Positions 33,016 to 42,236 of a stretch of 64,000 nt of DNA are shown here, in pieces. A model generated the notes under the pieces. The model ran no database searches and had not been told where the DNA came from. It saw only the letters and a program-made list of their open reading frames with translations. Both the position numbers and the translations under genes were made by a program. Within the stretch, counting starts at the first letter, position 1. Every line of letters starts with the position of its first letter. This stretch comes from Clostridium estertheticum (GTDB lineage: Bacteria; Bacillota; Clostridia; Clostridiales; Clostridiaceae): NCBI RefSeq assembly GCF_011065935.2, contig NZ_JAAMNH020000001.1, positions 5,043,001-5,107,000 on the forward strand, written 5' to 3'.

Positions 33016-35031
33016 TTAAATCAAAAATTCTTTCTTTATTGCTAACGATTGTCTATATTGTTTGGCTTCATTGGTGTAAGTAAATTTTACATCTTTTATT
33101 CCAAACTCATTAATTATGCTTTCAATTTCTTCAAGCGTAACTTCAAAAAATTCTTTTCTTAAATTTATCCTATTTAGTTTTCTCTCAGATAACTTTTTAT
33201 GAATCTTCCATTCAAGTTCAGGTGCATTCTTCGTAAAAATCTTAGCATGTACATCAAATGGAAATGGAACTGATGGTCCACTTAATTCATATATTCTTTC
33301 ATCTGGGTTAATTCTTCTTGTCATACCTATTTTATAAACATTTTCCCCAAAAGAACCAATGTTACTAATTATATATATGTGTCCAGATTTTGTGATTTGT
33401 GCTTGTGAAATAGCTCTTTTATTATCTTCTGCCTCCTGTAACTTACTTTCCAATTCAATAACTAATTTTTGGAGTTTTATAACATTACTGCCTGTAGTAT
33501 TTGCAAGTTCTGCTCTTGCCTGTTCTAAAGCCTTACCATACCTTATTGACTCATTTTCTGATTCGATAAGTGCCTTTTCAAATTCCTTTTGTGCCTTTTC
33601 TTCATCTACCATTTGCTCTCTTATAATTCTTTGTTCTTCTTTTTCTTGATATAATTTTTCTTGGTACTCAAAAACAAGATATAATTCTTTTTTCTTAAAT
33701 TGAAAATATTCATAAGTAACCCGACACTTTATTGCGTCTCCTGCTTCGTTTATAAAATCATAAGCTTTATCAATTTTATTATCCATTAAATTAATATTCT
33801 TATAACTTACATTTGCAATAATGCTATAGCAGTCATCATTAAATGTTCTTAACATAAGTTGTATATACCTATAAATCATACTTTTTCCCATCGCAGTGGT
33901 ATGAATTACTGACAATACATCATTGCATATACATGCTTTTTCATGTAAAACTAACTCCTTTTCATCTTTTCTTATAACTTCAAGCTTTTCTTGATATAAT
34001 GTTGAATTCTCAAAGGTATACTTTGTCTCATAAAATCCTACTTTATCTAAACTAATATCTCTTCTTATCTCGTTTAATTCATATTCTAATTTGATTGTAT
34101 CCTTATTTAACTGTAATAATTCCATTTTCCCATTTGCAATTTTGTCACAGTAATATTTAAGATTTGATTCTTTAATTTTTATTTCAATTCCCTTTGAATT
34201 TAAATTGTTTATATCCAAATTAACCTTTTGGTATAATATTTTAATTAAAATATATAAAAAATTATATCTCTGATATTCTTTTTTAACTCTTTCATATACC
34301 TCTTTCATAAGGTAATTCTCTTTTGTTTTAGTATCCGCTTCAATTTTTAGACAAAAGATTTTATATTGTTGATTTTTTTCTTCGATAGTTATATTTAAAT
34401 CAGTTAATTCATTTAGCCTTCTGACTTTTGTTACTTCAATATCTGCAAATACATTTCTTCTATATTCATTGAATTTTATTTCTTCTTCGTTTTTCAAATT
34501 ATTAATATCATCTTTAACCTTTTGGCACACAATTTCATATTCTTGATTCTTTTCTTCAATACTTACATTTAAAGCATTTGACAAAGATACCTTTTCTACT
34601 TCAATAGCTTTAATCATCTTTGTTCTGTATTCGTCAAGATTTGATTTTTCCTCTTTTTTTAGACTATCAATGTTATCTTGAATTTTTTGATACATTATTT
34701 TATATAATGATAATAAAAATTTGTATTGCTGATTCTTTTTTTGAATAATTATATTTGAATTGTTTAACAATAAAACCCTTTCAACTTCAATATTCTCAAA
34801 TATCTTACTTCGATATTTATCAAATTTTGCCTTTTCATATTCTATGCTTTTATTTGACTCTCTTTTTGCTATTTCAAGTTTTCTGTCTATTCCTTCATTA
34901 ATACTGCTCTCTGTTTCTTCAATGTTTATTTCATTTTTTTTAGTTCTCATATGCTTTTTCCAACAAATCAATGTATATGAGCATAATATAATTATAATAA
35001 CCATTTCAACAATTGAAACAAATATCCACAT
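33016..35031 (-). CDS. Membrane-anchored coiled-coil protein with T5orf172 domain (DUF4041 type)
   Basis: 671 residues from ATG 35031, AAAGG 9 nt upstream. One N-terminal membrane helix (WIFVSIVEMVIIIILCSYTL), then about 300 residues of coiled coil containing three repeats of a motif like FDKYRSKIFENIEVERVLLL / LDEYRTKMIKAIEVEKVSL / FNEYRRNVFADIEVTKVRRL. Next comes a DUF4041-like region and a C-terminal T5orf172/Mug113 domain related to GIY-YIG: GHIYIISNIGSFGENVYKIG then MTRRINPDERIYELSG and ELEWKIHKKLSER. Family members are phage- or plasmid-linked, of unclear function. Anchoring a nuclease-like domain by a long coil suggests action at the membrane. Confidence 0.8.
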   Translation of the reverse strand: MWIFVSIVEMVIIIILCSYTLICWKKHMRTKKNEINIEETESSINEGIDRKLEIAKRESNKSIEYEKAKFDKYRSKIFENIEVERVLLLNNSNIIIQKKNQQYKFLLSLYKIMYQKIQDNIDSLKKEEKSNLDEYRTKMIKAIEVEKVSLSNALNVSIEEKNQEYEIVCQKVKDDINNLKNEEEIKFNEYRRNVFADIEVTKVRRLNELTDLNITIEEKNQQYKIFCLKIEADTKTKENYLMKEVYERVKKEYQRYNFLYILIKILYQKVNLDINNLNSKGIEIKIKESNLKYYCDKIANGKMELLQLNKDTIKLEYELNEIRRDISLDKVGFYETKYTFENSTLYQEKLEVIRKDEKELVLHEKACICNDVLSVIHTTAMGKSMIYRYIQLMLRTFNDDCYSIIANVSYKNINLMDNKIDKAYDFINEAGDAIKCRVTYEYFQFKKKELYLVFEYQEKLYQEKEEQRIIREQMVDEEKAQKEFEKALIESENESIRYGKALEQARAELANTTGSNVIKLQKLVIELESKLQEAEDNKRAISQAQITKSGHIYIISNIGSFGENVYKIGMTRRINPDERIYELSGPSVPFPFDVHAKIFTKNAPELEWKIHKKLSERKLNRINLRKEFFEVTLEEIESIINEFGIKDVKFTYTNEAKQYRQSLAIKKEFLI

Positions 35032-35261
35032 ACATATCAACCTTTCTATTAGCCCTTAATCGCTGTTATATCAAGCTTCATACCATTTTGTTCCTATTAT
35101 TTGTTAATTACTTATTCTACCATATAATCAAACATTATTCAATCTATACTGTCATCCCTCTTATCCTAATTTTAGCTTTGTAAAAATAAGGTTTAAATTC
35201 TCGTATATCCTATCAACTCTTTACTCCTTAACCCTAATATATTTATGGTAGAAAAAAATAA

Positions 35262-35313
35262 AGGCATGAATTGGTACAAGGGATAAATCCTGTACTCTAT
35301 TCAGGCTTTGAGG
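35262..35313. repeat. Nested hairpin
   Basis: Outer arms AAAGGCATGAAT/ATTCAGGCTTT (imperfect) around an inner GTACA...TGTAC. Lies in the 470-bp gap between the DUF4041 gene and the tiny ORFs; role unknown. Confidence 0.4.
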
Positions 35314-35362
35314 GTGGAATGGTGTGTCGGGTGGATGGTTTGATATTAGTTATAGGCGAAAA

Positions 35363-35408
35363 TAAAAGCCCCGCATTTAGCCGATAAAAGCTAAATACAG
35401 GGCTTGAT
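35363..35408 (-). terminator. Terminator
   Basis: AAGCCC..ATTTAGC/GCTAAAT..GGGCTT hairpin followed on the minus strand by TTTTATTTTC. It ends the small-gene operon transcribed from 36631. Confidence 0.75.
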
Positions 35409-35501
35409 ATTTGGTTAGATTCCGAAACTATTTTATTAGTTTATGGAACTTTATTATAAGTTTTGGAACTTTATTATGATTGAACAAAAGTCCACCGAAT
35501 T

Positions 35502-35567
35502 TCAAATAGCCTCTACTATAGCAACTGCCACTGCAACAGAAACTACAACTAATATCGCTCTTGACAT
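35502..35567 (-). CDS. Tiny hydrophobic peptide, 21 aa
   Basis: ATG 35567 to TGA 35502. The product is almost entirely one membrane helix (ILVVVSVAVAVAIVEAI). A moderate ribosome site (AAAGGG about 14 nt upstream). Located directly behind the 58-residue gene. Could be a small membrane peptide; chance is not excluded. Confidence 0.3.
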   Translation of the reverse strand: MSRAILVVVSVAVAVAIVEAI

Positions 35568-35585
35568 ACGTACATATCTAACCCT

Positions 35586-35762
35586 TTACTTGCTGAGAAA
35601 GTCATCCCATTCGCACTTTATTTCCAAAGCTTCATCATAGGTTTTATTTTCACCTATAACCTTATCAAATTTACCTGAACTGTAAACTTTAACATTATAT
35701 CTATCAGGAATATTACTATGATGTTCTATTTTCACTACATTTATCGTTATAATCTTACACAT
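35586..35762 (-). CDS. Hypothetical protein, 58 aa
   Basis: ATG 35762 with a perfect AGGAGG upstream. Product MCKIITINVVKIEHHSNIPD..., ending DEALEIKCEWDDFLSK. No family recognised. 12 nt behind the 91-residue gene, so part of the small operon 36631-35502. Confidence 0.55.
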   Translation of the reverse strand: MCKIITINVVKIEHHSNIPDRYNVKVYSSGKFDKVIGENKTYDEALEIKCEWDDFLSK

Positions 35763-35774
35763 TTACGTTTCCTC

Positions 35775-36050
35775 CTATAATTCCCATTCCGAACAAGATG
35801 TTCTATTGTTATTATCGTCTTTCGTGTTTACATCTTTTCTAATTTCTTGAATTCTAAGCGAACTTGCATTATCCTTTAAGAACTTTCCAAATTTGGAGTT
35901 CCAAGATTTTTGTGGTGATGTTTGAGCATTATAATAATTGCCTTGATTTCTCCTTATTATGTCAGTTGTAAGGATTTTAGTTAAACCATTTGTTCTACAA
36001 TGGTTTAAAATGTCATTAATGTCCCTTAACAGTTCAGTTTCATTTAACAT
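35775..36050 (-). CDS. Hypothetical protein
   Basis: 91 residues, ATG 36050 with AGGAGG upstream. Contains ILNHCRTNGLTKILTTDII, then YYNAQTSPQKSWNSKFGKFL, a layout that could be a small DNA-binding domain, but no family is recognised. Between the HTH gene and the 58-residue gene in one operon. Confidence 0.5.
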   Translation of the reverse strand: MLNETELLRDINDILNHCRTNGLTKILTTDIIRRNQGNYYNAQTSPQKSWNSKFGKFLKDNASSLRIQEIRKDVNTKDDNNNRTSCSEWEL

Positions 36051-36079
36051 TATAATTACCTCCTATATTTTTAATATTA

Positions 36080-36631
36080 TTAGTTCTCTTGAATTTTTTC
36101 ATCAAGAATTATTGTCTTCTTTCTTAGTGAAATTTTCTCTATTATATTTTCTAAAAGCAAAATTAATTTATCTGCTGTTTCTTCGAGTTTTATGTCATCC
36201 ACCCTATTCGATAATACTCTTGCAACCTCTAACACACCTGAATCTGTTGGTACAAGTGTATTCATAACTAAAATACCATTTTCCTTTTCATCTTTATAAA
36301 TTTTTTCTAATTTTTCCTTAACTTTATCTGCTAACTGCTTTTTATGTTCATTACTAAATTCTATCTTCCCTGTAAATAACTCATAAGGTAAATCTGAGAA
36401 CTCACAGAGCTTATTTACGGTATACTTAGATACCCTCCCTCTTTGAGTGCCTTTTGAAATATAGTTATACCAAGTTCCGACTTTCACACCTCCCACCATT
36501 TCAATTGCGTCTTTAAATAACATACTTGTGTTCTCTTGAATTATCTTCTTGATTTCTTTATACCTCTCCGCTACTATCTCTTCATGCCCTTCTGTAACCC
36601 ACACTGCTTGGTCTCTGCCCTTATTCGCCAC
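36080..36631 (-). CDS. Probable HTH regulator of the element
   Basis: 183 residues from GTG 36631 (GAGGAT 6 nt upstream). An N-terminal helix-turn-helix-like region (IKKIIQENTSMLFKDAIEMV then GGVKVGTWYNYISKGTQRG) is followed by helical segments. It is transcribed from an excellent promoter at 36697-36725 whose spacer lies inside a dyad ACTATT...AATAGT, so autorepression is plausible. First gene of the operon going toward 35502. Confidence 0.6.
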   Translation of the reverse strand: MANKGRDQAVWVTEGHEEIVAERYKEIKKIIQENTSMLFKDAIEMVGGVKVGTWYNYISKGTQRGRVSKYTVNKLCEFSDLPYELFTGKIEFSNEHKKQLADKVKEKLEKIYKDEKENGILVMNTLVPTDSGVLEVARVLSNRVDDIKLEETADKLILLLENIIEKISLRKKTIILDEKIQEN

Positions 36632-36696
36632 TTAAACCATCCTCTCATATTTTATATTATATATTATATAAAGCAAATTTTTTTATCTTTATATAC

Positions 36697-36725
36697 ATAA
36701 TACTATTAAAACCAATTGGTGTCAA
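36697..36725 (-). promoter_or_regulatory. Promoter with overlapping operator dyad
   Basis: TTGACA (36725-36720), 17-bp spacer, TATTAT (36702-36697). The spacer contains CCAATTGG and the whole is framed by ACTATT/AATAGT, a probable repressor site. Confidence 0.8.
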
Positions 36726-37339
36726 TAGTGTATTATAAACTATTTTAGTTTTAATATGAACATTATTATTTAAACATAATTCTAATAGTCTCTAATAAAA
36801 GCTATCCTCATTCAATTATACTAAATAAAATTATGTCTTATTTAATTGTACCGATGGACTCACCAATTTCTGTTCATTTCATTTTTATCTCTGTTTATTA
36901 AAGCTTAATTATAAATCATTAGATTTATAATTCCTACTTTGTAAACAAACATTAAAGTCTGTCCCAACTCCACCACCACTCCAACACCCCCTCAGCCCTT
37001 CACCCATCTACCATCCTACCCATTCCAACACCCAACGCAATTTTTACCACAAATATTAAAGTCTGTCCCAAAATCACTCCTTTCCCCCTCTTCATTCTCC
37101 TAAAATACTCCTAAATCATACTCAAAAAAGAATATTAGAGTCTGTCTTTTTTCTTGCATTTTTTCTACCCATCCTTCATATTTTCATCCCAATAATTAAA
37201 TAAGGACTCCACTTTTCCATCCTTAAATCTATTATTCTATCCCTCATTAGCTCCCTCAAAAGGTCTAACGACCATTTCATCAATCCCTCTCATATCAGGC
37301 TTGTCATCGGTTTTATCCTATTTAAAATCATTATTTTAT

Positions 37340-37380
37340 CAATCCTTATTCAATCCTTATTCAATCCTTATTCAATCTTT
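37340..37380. repeat. 11-bp tandem repeat CAATCCTTATT
   Basis: Units at 37340, 37351 and 37362 are identical; 37373 is a degenerate fourth, and further CAATCCTT/CAATCTTT pieces follow to 37412. Confidence 0.9.
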
Positions 37381-37760
37381 TCCGTCAATCCTTCAATCCT
37401 CTGGTCAATCTTTTTTCTCAATTTAGAGGCTTAGGCAAAGAAGGAACGATGATAAGAGAAGGGGCGGTAAACCGCCCCAATACCTTATGTTATGGGATAT
37501 GGAGAGATTTAGGCCTGGACAAATTAAAAGAAAAATTGTCCACAGTAGCACTCAACTTTATGAGTCTGATGTGGACAATTCTGTTGATAATTCTATTTGT
37601 AATTTCAAGGTTTTAATATAAATATACCTCACACTTTAATCTATCAATCCATCCAAGGCGTAGCCTTCGGCTCATTCTCTCATGCTTTTTTCTTAAATTT
37701 ATTCGGATAAATCATCGGGAGGGTTGGTAGTGCAGGAATCTGCGATTAGGGGGCGGGGGG

Positions 37761-37815
37761 AATAAAAAAATGAAGGAAGGCAGGTTGGTGTTCCTGCGTT
37801 TCCTTCATTTTTTGA
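37761..37815. terminator. Large bidirectional terminator hairpin
   Basis: AAAAAATGAAGGAA stem (37765-37778) with TTTCCTTCATTTTTT (37799-37813) and an inner CAGG/CCTG, A-run and T-run at the ends. Confidence 0.8.
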
Positions 37816-37908
37816 GACAGACTGTATTGTTTGTGGACAGACTTTAATATTCGGGGACAATGTTTGATGTTTGTGTACATTTTTTGACAATTACATAAAA
37901 AACATTCA

Positions 37909-37946
37909 CAAAAAACCATCAGAATTAAAAATCTGATGGTTTTTCA
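37909..37946. terminator. Bidirectional terminator
   Basis: AAAAACCATCAGA/TCTGATGGTTTTT perfect 13-bp stem (37911-37944). It separates the accessory block from glmS. Confidence 0.85.
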
Positions 37947-38074
37947 TCTTTAAAATATACTGCAAGAATTTATTCATAATCGATCAAAATCATGCAAGTT
38001 CACTTAAAAACTTTCTTAGGTACTTAAAGACATTCTTAGAACATACACACATGCCACATGAGTGGCTCCTTTTT

Positions 38075-39901
38075 CTATTCTACAGTAACTGATTTTGCTA
38101 AATTTCTTGGCTTATCAACATCGCAACCTTTTTGAATCGCCATGTAATAAGACAATAATTGTAGTGGAATTACTGAAATTACTGGTGCTAATATATCCAT
38201 TACTTTTGGTATATAAGTTACTGAAAAAACTGATTTTGAAATTTCCGTGTGACCGACTGGCGCGAAAGCAAATACTTTTGCTCCTCTAGTAGTTATTTCT
38301 TTTATATTACTTACCATCTTGTCAAAAATTTCTTCTTGAGTAGCTAGTGCTATAACTATAGTACCTTCTTCCATAAGTGCTATTGGACCATGTTTTAACT
38401 CTCCCGCTGGATAAGCCTCTGAATGAATATAAGATATTTCTTTAAGCTTTAATGAACCTTCTAATGCAACTGCATAGTCAAGTCCACGTCCTATGAAGAA
38501 CATATCTTTATGCATATAATTTTTTGCAGTGAATTTTTGCACAGTTTCTTTATTTTCCAAAACCTTCTCTGCCTTTTCTGGTAATTCCATCATAGCTGTT
38601 TTAATTTCTTCAATTTCTTCATTGCTTATTGTTTCTTTGTTCTGAGCAAAGAATAATGCTATTATATACATTGCTATAAGCTGAGTTACATACGCTTTAG
38701 TAGATGCAACTGCTATTTCTGGTCCTGCCCAAGTATATAGTACATCGTCTGCTTCTCTTGAGGCCGCACTACCTACAACGTTAGTTACTGCAATAACTCT
38801 TGCACCTTTTGACTTTGCAAGTCTTAAAGCTGACATGGTGTCTGCAGTTTCTCCTGATTGACTAATAACTATCATCAAGGTGTTTTTGTCCATTATTGGA
38901 TCTCTATATTTAAACTCAGAAGCTATATCTAGTTCTACTGGTATTCTTGCAAGTTTTTCTATAACATATTTACCTACAACTCCTGCATGATATGCAGTTC
39001 CGCAAGCTACTATATATATTTTATTTAAATTTTTAATTTGTTCTTTAGTTATATTTATATCATCTAGTGTAATTGGTTGACCTAGAACTATTCTTGAAGT
39101 CATAGTGTCTCTAATTGCCTTTGGCTGCTCATGGATTTCTTTTAGCATAAAGTGCTCATATCCACCTTTTTCAGCTGCTTCAGCATCCCAAGTTACATGA
39201 AAAACTTCTTTATTTATAATTTCGCCTTCTGCATCAAGAAGTTTTATTCCCTCATTAGAAATTACAACAAATTCCTTATCTTCTAATAAATATACCTCTC
39301 TTGTATGGTTTAATACTGCTGGTATATCTGAAGCTACAAAAAATTCACCTTTGCCAAGTCCTACTATTAATGGACTGTCTTTTCTTACTGCTACTAATTT
39401 ATCTGGTTCATTGCTTGTTATTACTGCTATAGCATAGCTACCTTCCATTTTAGTAACAGTCTTCATTACAGCTTCAACTATATTTCCATCATAGTAGAAA
39501 TCTATTAGATGTGGTATTACTTCTGAATCAGTTTCTGATGTGAATTTATATCCTTTTGCCATTAACCATTCTCTTAAATGCATATAATTTTCTATAATAC
39601 CATTGTGTACAACACTAATAGTTTCTTTTTCATTAGTATGTGGGTGTGAATTTTCATCTGATGGCTTACCATGAGTAGCCCATCTAGTGTGTCCAATTCC
39701 CATGTTTCCCTTAAGTGGATTTTCTAATAATTGAGCTTCTAAATTTGCAAGTCTTCCCTTGCATTTAGTTACTTTTAATTGTCCTTCATTTATAACTGCG
39801 ATCCCTGCTGAATCGTATCCTCTATATTCTAATTTACTAAGACCTGCTACCAATATTGGTGAAGCCTGTTTACTTCCAAAATAACCAACTATTCCGCACA
39901 T
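38075..39901 (-). CDS. glmS: Glutamine--fructose-6-phosphate aminotransferase
   Basis: 608 residues from ATG 39901, which places the catalytic cysteine directly after the initiator Met (MCGIVGYFG); GAGAGGAAG lies upstream. The class II glutaminase domain (about 1-230: GHTRWATHG, ETDSEVIPHL) is followed by two SIS domains (VACGTAYHAG, VISQSGETADT, GRGLDYAVALEGSLKLKEIS) and the C-terminal KPRNLAKSVTVE. It converts fructose-6-phosphate and glutamine to glucosamine-6-phosphate, the first step toward UDP-GlcNAc for the cell wall. The mRNA leader is a glmS ribozyme, so expression falls when glucosamine-6-phosphate rises. Confidence 0.98.
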   Translation of the reverse strand: MCGIVGYFGSKQASPILVAGLSKLEYRGYDSAGIAVINEGQLKVTKCKGRLANLEAQLLENPLKGNMGIGHTRWATHGKPSDENSHPHTNEKETISVVHNGIIENYMHLREWLMAKGYKFTSETDSEVIPHLIDFYYDGNIVEAVMKTVTKMEGSYAIAVITSNEPDKLVAVRKDSPLIVGLGKGEFFVASDIPAVLNHTREVYLLEDKEFVVISNEGIKLLDAEGEIINKEVFHVTWDAEAAEKGGYEHFMLKEIHEQPKAIRDTMTSRIVLGQPITLDDINITKEQIKNLNKIYIVACGTAYHAGVVGKYVIEKLARIPVELDIASEFKYRDPIMDKNTLMIVISQSGETADTMSALRLAKSKGARVIAVTNVVGSAASREADDVLYTWAGPEIAVASTKAYVTQLIAMYIIALFFAQNKETISNEEIEEIKTAMMELPEKAEKVLENKETVQKFTAKNYMHKDMFFIGRGLDYAVALEGSLKLKEISYIHSEAYPAGELKHGPIALMEEGTIVIALATQEEIFDKMVSNIKEITTRGAKVFAFAPVGHTEISKSVFSVTYIPKVMDILAPVISVIPLQLLSYYMAIQKGCDVDKPRNLAKSVTVE

Positions 39902-40084
39902 ATTCATCTTCCTCTCAAATTTAAAATTTTGCACAACTAATTAAGCATACTTATCATCATTGTTTTTTAGTAATCATTATAAAGATAGTATTCACAGTTA
40001 TCACACATATGATTTTTTATGTTGAATAACTGAAAATCTACGTTCTTAATAATCCAATGAAATATGCTAATTAATACATATTTA

Positions 40085-40256
40085 AAGGTTTTAACACCAG
40101 ATTGATGTTGTTACGAAAATCACTTTTCGCGTTTATCAACCATTAACGGTAGTGCGCTACCGCGGGGCATCCGCCGAAGATTCGATACTCCCCATCCTCG
40201 TCAACTCATAGTGCATCATAACTATTAATGCTCCTTATGAGTCCTGGCGCTTTAAA
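40085..40256 (-). ncRNA. glmS ribozyme/riboswitch
   Basis: Minus-strand sequence GCGCCAGGACTC at 40250, GAGTTGACGAGGATGGGGAG, then TATCGAATCTTCGGCGGATG, then CCCCGCGGTAGC and a downstream helix with TGGTTGATAAACGCGAAAAG, all in the order of the glmS catalytic core. Self-cleavage is expected between A40251 and G40250 on binding glucosamine-6-phosphate. It lies in the glmS leader, as in other Firmicutes. Confidence 0.95.
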
Positions 40257-40289
40257 ATCATTCAATTTCTCTATCCTCCTTTACTATAA

Positions 40290-40340
40290 TATCAAACAAA
40301 CTGAAAGCTTATGAACCTTTTCCATAAGCTTTCAGTTCAT
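40290..40340 (-). terminator. Terminator of glmM
   Basis: 15-bp stem AACTGAAAGCTTATG/CATAAGCTTTCAGTT (40299-40337), followed on the minus strand by TTGTTTGAT. Confidence 0.75.
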
Positions 40341-40421
40341 TATATTCATTTTATACCCTAAACGTCAATGCTTTTAACAATAAATTCATTGAATTGTAAC
40401 TTTATTTTTACTAGTTTTTTT

Positions 40422-41771
40422 CTATTTATTTGCTTTTTCTTCTATCAATTTTGCAAGAGAATGTGCCATTTCATTTAATTCACTTTGCACTTTACCCTCC
40501 AGCATTACTCGAACTAGTGGTTCTGTACCAGATGGTCTAATAAGCACTCTTCCACAACCATTTAATTTTTTTTCTATTCTTTTAATTTCTTCCACTATTT
40601 CACTATCAGTTTCATGAATGTCATTTTTATCATTTGGTACCGTTGCATTTACTAGTACTTGTGGAAGCTCTGTCATCATTGCTGCTAGCTCTGATAGTGT
40701 TTTTCCTGATTCTTTAATTACAGTGGCTAGTTGAAGTCCTGATACAAGTCCATCCCCTGTAGTATTGAAATCCAGGAAAATTACATGTCCTGATTGCTCT
40801 CCCCCTAGGCTAAAACCTTCTTCTTGCATTTTCTCAAGAACATATCTATCTCCTACTTTAGTTTTCACTGTAGTTATATTTTCTTCCTTCATTGCAATAT
40901 CAAGTCCCAAATTACTCATAACTGTTACTACTACTGTATCTTTAGTTAATTTTCCCGTGTCTTTTAGGTGCTTCGCGCAAATAGCAATTATAAAGTCTCC
41001 ATTTATAAGATTTCCTTTTTCATCCACAGCTAAACATCTGTCTGCATCGCCATCAAAGGCTAATCCTAAATCGCAATGATTTTCTTTAACAAAAGCCATT
41101 AGGTGCTCAGGATGAGTAGACCCACAGTCCTTATTTATATTTACTCCATCTGGATCATTGTTAATAACTAAAACCTCTGCTCCAAGAGCTCTTGTAGCTT
41201 TTACTGAGGTAATAAAGGAAGCCCCATTAGCACAATCTAATGCTATTTTAAGTCCTTTTAAGTCTCCTGAAATAGTGGATTTAGCAAATTCTATATAATC
41301 CTCTACGCCACTTAGCTTGACTGTTTTTTTGCCTAAATCCCCAGCTATTGGTGAAGGCACTTCTTTAAAACCATTTTCTATAACTGCCTGTATTGTATCC
41401 TCTAATTCGTCGGACAATTTAAACCCCTTGCTATCAAAAAACTTTATTCCATTATATTCTACTGGGTTATGTGAAGCTGAGATAACAACTCCTGCATCTG
41501 CTCCATACTTTCTAGTTAAATATGCTACAGCCGGTGTAGGAACCACTCCAAGACATATTGCTTCAGCTCCTACAGATAAAATCCCTGCAACTAATGCTGA
41601 TTCCAGCATATCTCCTGAAACTCTTGTATCCATTCCTACTATGATTTTAGGTTTATGAGCTCCATCTGTTAGTACAAATGCTCCTGATCTTCCTAAATTA
41701 TATGCAAGTTCGCTAGTTAATTCTGTATTTGCTATCCCACGTACTCCGTCTGTTCCGAATATTCTACTCAT
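40422..41771 (-). CDS. glmM: Phosphoglucosamine mutase
   Basis: 449 residues, the family length. Start MSRIFGTDGVRGIANTELT, active-site serine in VVISASHNPVEYNGIKFF, metal loop DGDADRC, sugar-binding GGEQSGHVI and phosphate-binding RPSGTEPLVRVM. It isomerises glucosamine-6-phosphate made by GlmS to glucosamine-1-phosphate for UDP-GlcNAc synthesis. Gene order glmM-glmS with a terminator and ribozyme between them. In many relatives glmM follows cdaA-cdaR; here those genes are 15 kb away on the same strand. Confidence 0.98.
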   Translation of the reverse strand: MSRIFGTDGVRGIANTELTSELAYNLGRSGAFVLTDGAHKPKIIVGMDTRVSGDMLESALVAGILSVGAEAICLGVVPTPAVAYLTRKYGADAGVVISASHNPVEYNGIKFFDSKGFKLSDELEDTIQAVIENGFKEVPSPIAGDLGKKTVKLSGVEDYIEFAKSTISGDLKGLKIALDCANGASFITSVKATRALGAEVLVINNDPDGVNINKDCGSTHPEHLMAFVKENHCDLGLAFDGDADRCLAVDEKGNLINGDFIIAICAKHLKDTGKLTKDTVVVTVMSNLGLDIAMKEENITTVKTKVGDRYVLEKMQEEGFSLGGEQSGHVIFLDFNTTGDGLVSGLQLATVIKESGKTLSELAAMMTELPQVLVNATVPNDKNDIHETDSEIVEEIKRIEKKLNGCGRVLIRPSGTEPLVRVMLEGKVQSELNEMAHSLAKLIEEKANK

Positions 41772-42236
41772 ATTTTTCTACCTCTTTCTCAATATATTAT
41801 AGGTTTACTACATGTTTATTACAGTCCATACCAATCAAAACAGCTATTTAGTATGCTACTCCTTTATTTCAGATTCCTATATTCATCTTCTTTTTATTCT
41901 CATTAATATATTCAACTAGTTAACTAAAAGCTACTAGTTAAAAATTTATACAATAATAACCATATGTACACTATATAAAAATTTCCTCATTATTGTTTCA
42001 CTATCTATCTACATATATACTAAAACTATTGTATACAAATACATACGCCTTAATTATAATACAGATTTTATTATACTACAATAATAAGTCCTTGTAAAAA
42101 AGTCCTAAAATTTTCAAACCTCTTCATTAAAAAAAATAATCCAACCGGATTATTTTTTTTGGCTTTAATTATTTATAAAAAATTGCTATTTAATAAAATT
42201 GTAGTCAATAAGCATTTACAAATATAAAATACTAAT
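41772..42236. other. Intergenic AT-rich stretch
   Basis: No gene recognised. It contains the terminator at 42127-42162; the promoter of glmM must lie here but no single best hit stands out. Confidence 0.5.
42127..42162. terminator. Bidirectional terminator
   Basis: AAAAAATAATCC-AACC-GGATTATTTTTT hairpin behind the MFS gene. Confidence 0.85.

Larger units (their letters stand above)
36940..37860. other. Repeat-rich gene-free block, origin- or border-like
   Basis: No credible gene. An 18-bp sequence AATATTAAAGTCTGTCC(C/A) occurs at 36948-36966, 37052-37070 and, degenerate, 37131-37148, and inverted at 37834-37851. Three perfect 11-bp tandem units CAATCCTTATT (37340-37372) are followed by degenerate copies. 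DnaA-box-like TTGTCCACA at 37537-37545 and its inverse at 37569-37577 form a hairpin; TGTGGACAG at about 37832-37840. 36966-37130 has only about five G on the plus strand. A GGGGCGG/CCGCCCC hairpin lies at about 37460. Together these resemble an iteron-type replication origin of an integrated plasmid, or element ends. Confidence 0.5.

Noticed and set aside
37340..37412. CRISPR array
   Set aside because: The repeats are 11 bp in tandem without spacers, and no cas gene is present.
37699..37890. 63-codon minus-strand ORF
   Set aside because: It runs through the repeats and a terminator hairpin, has no ribosome site and a Pro/Ser/Thr-rich composition of non-coding origin.
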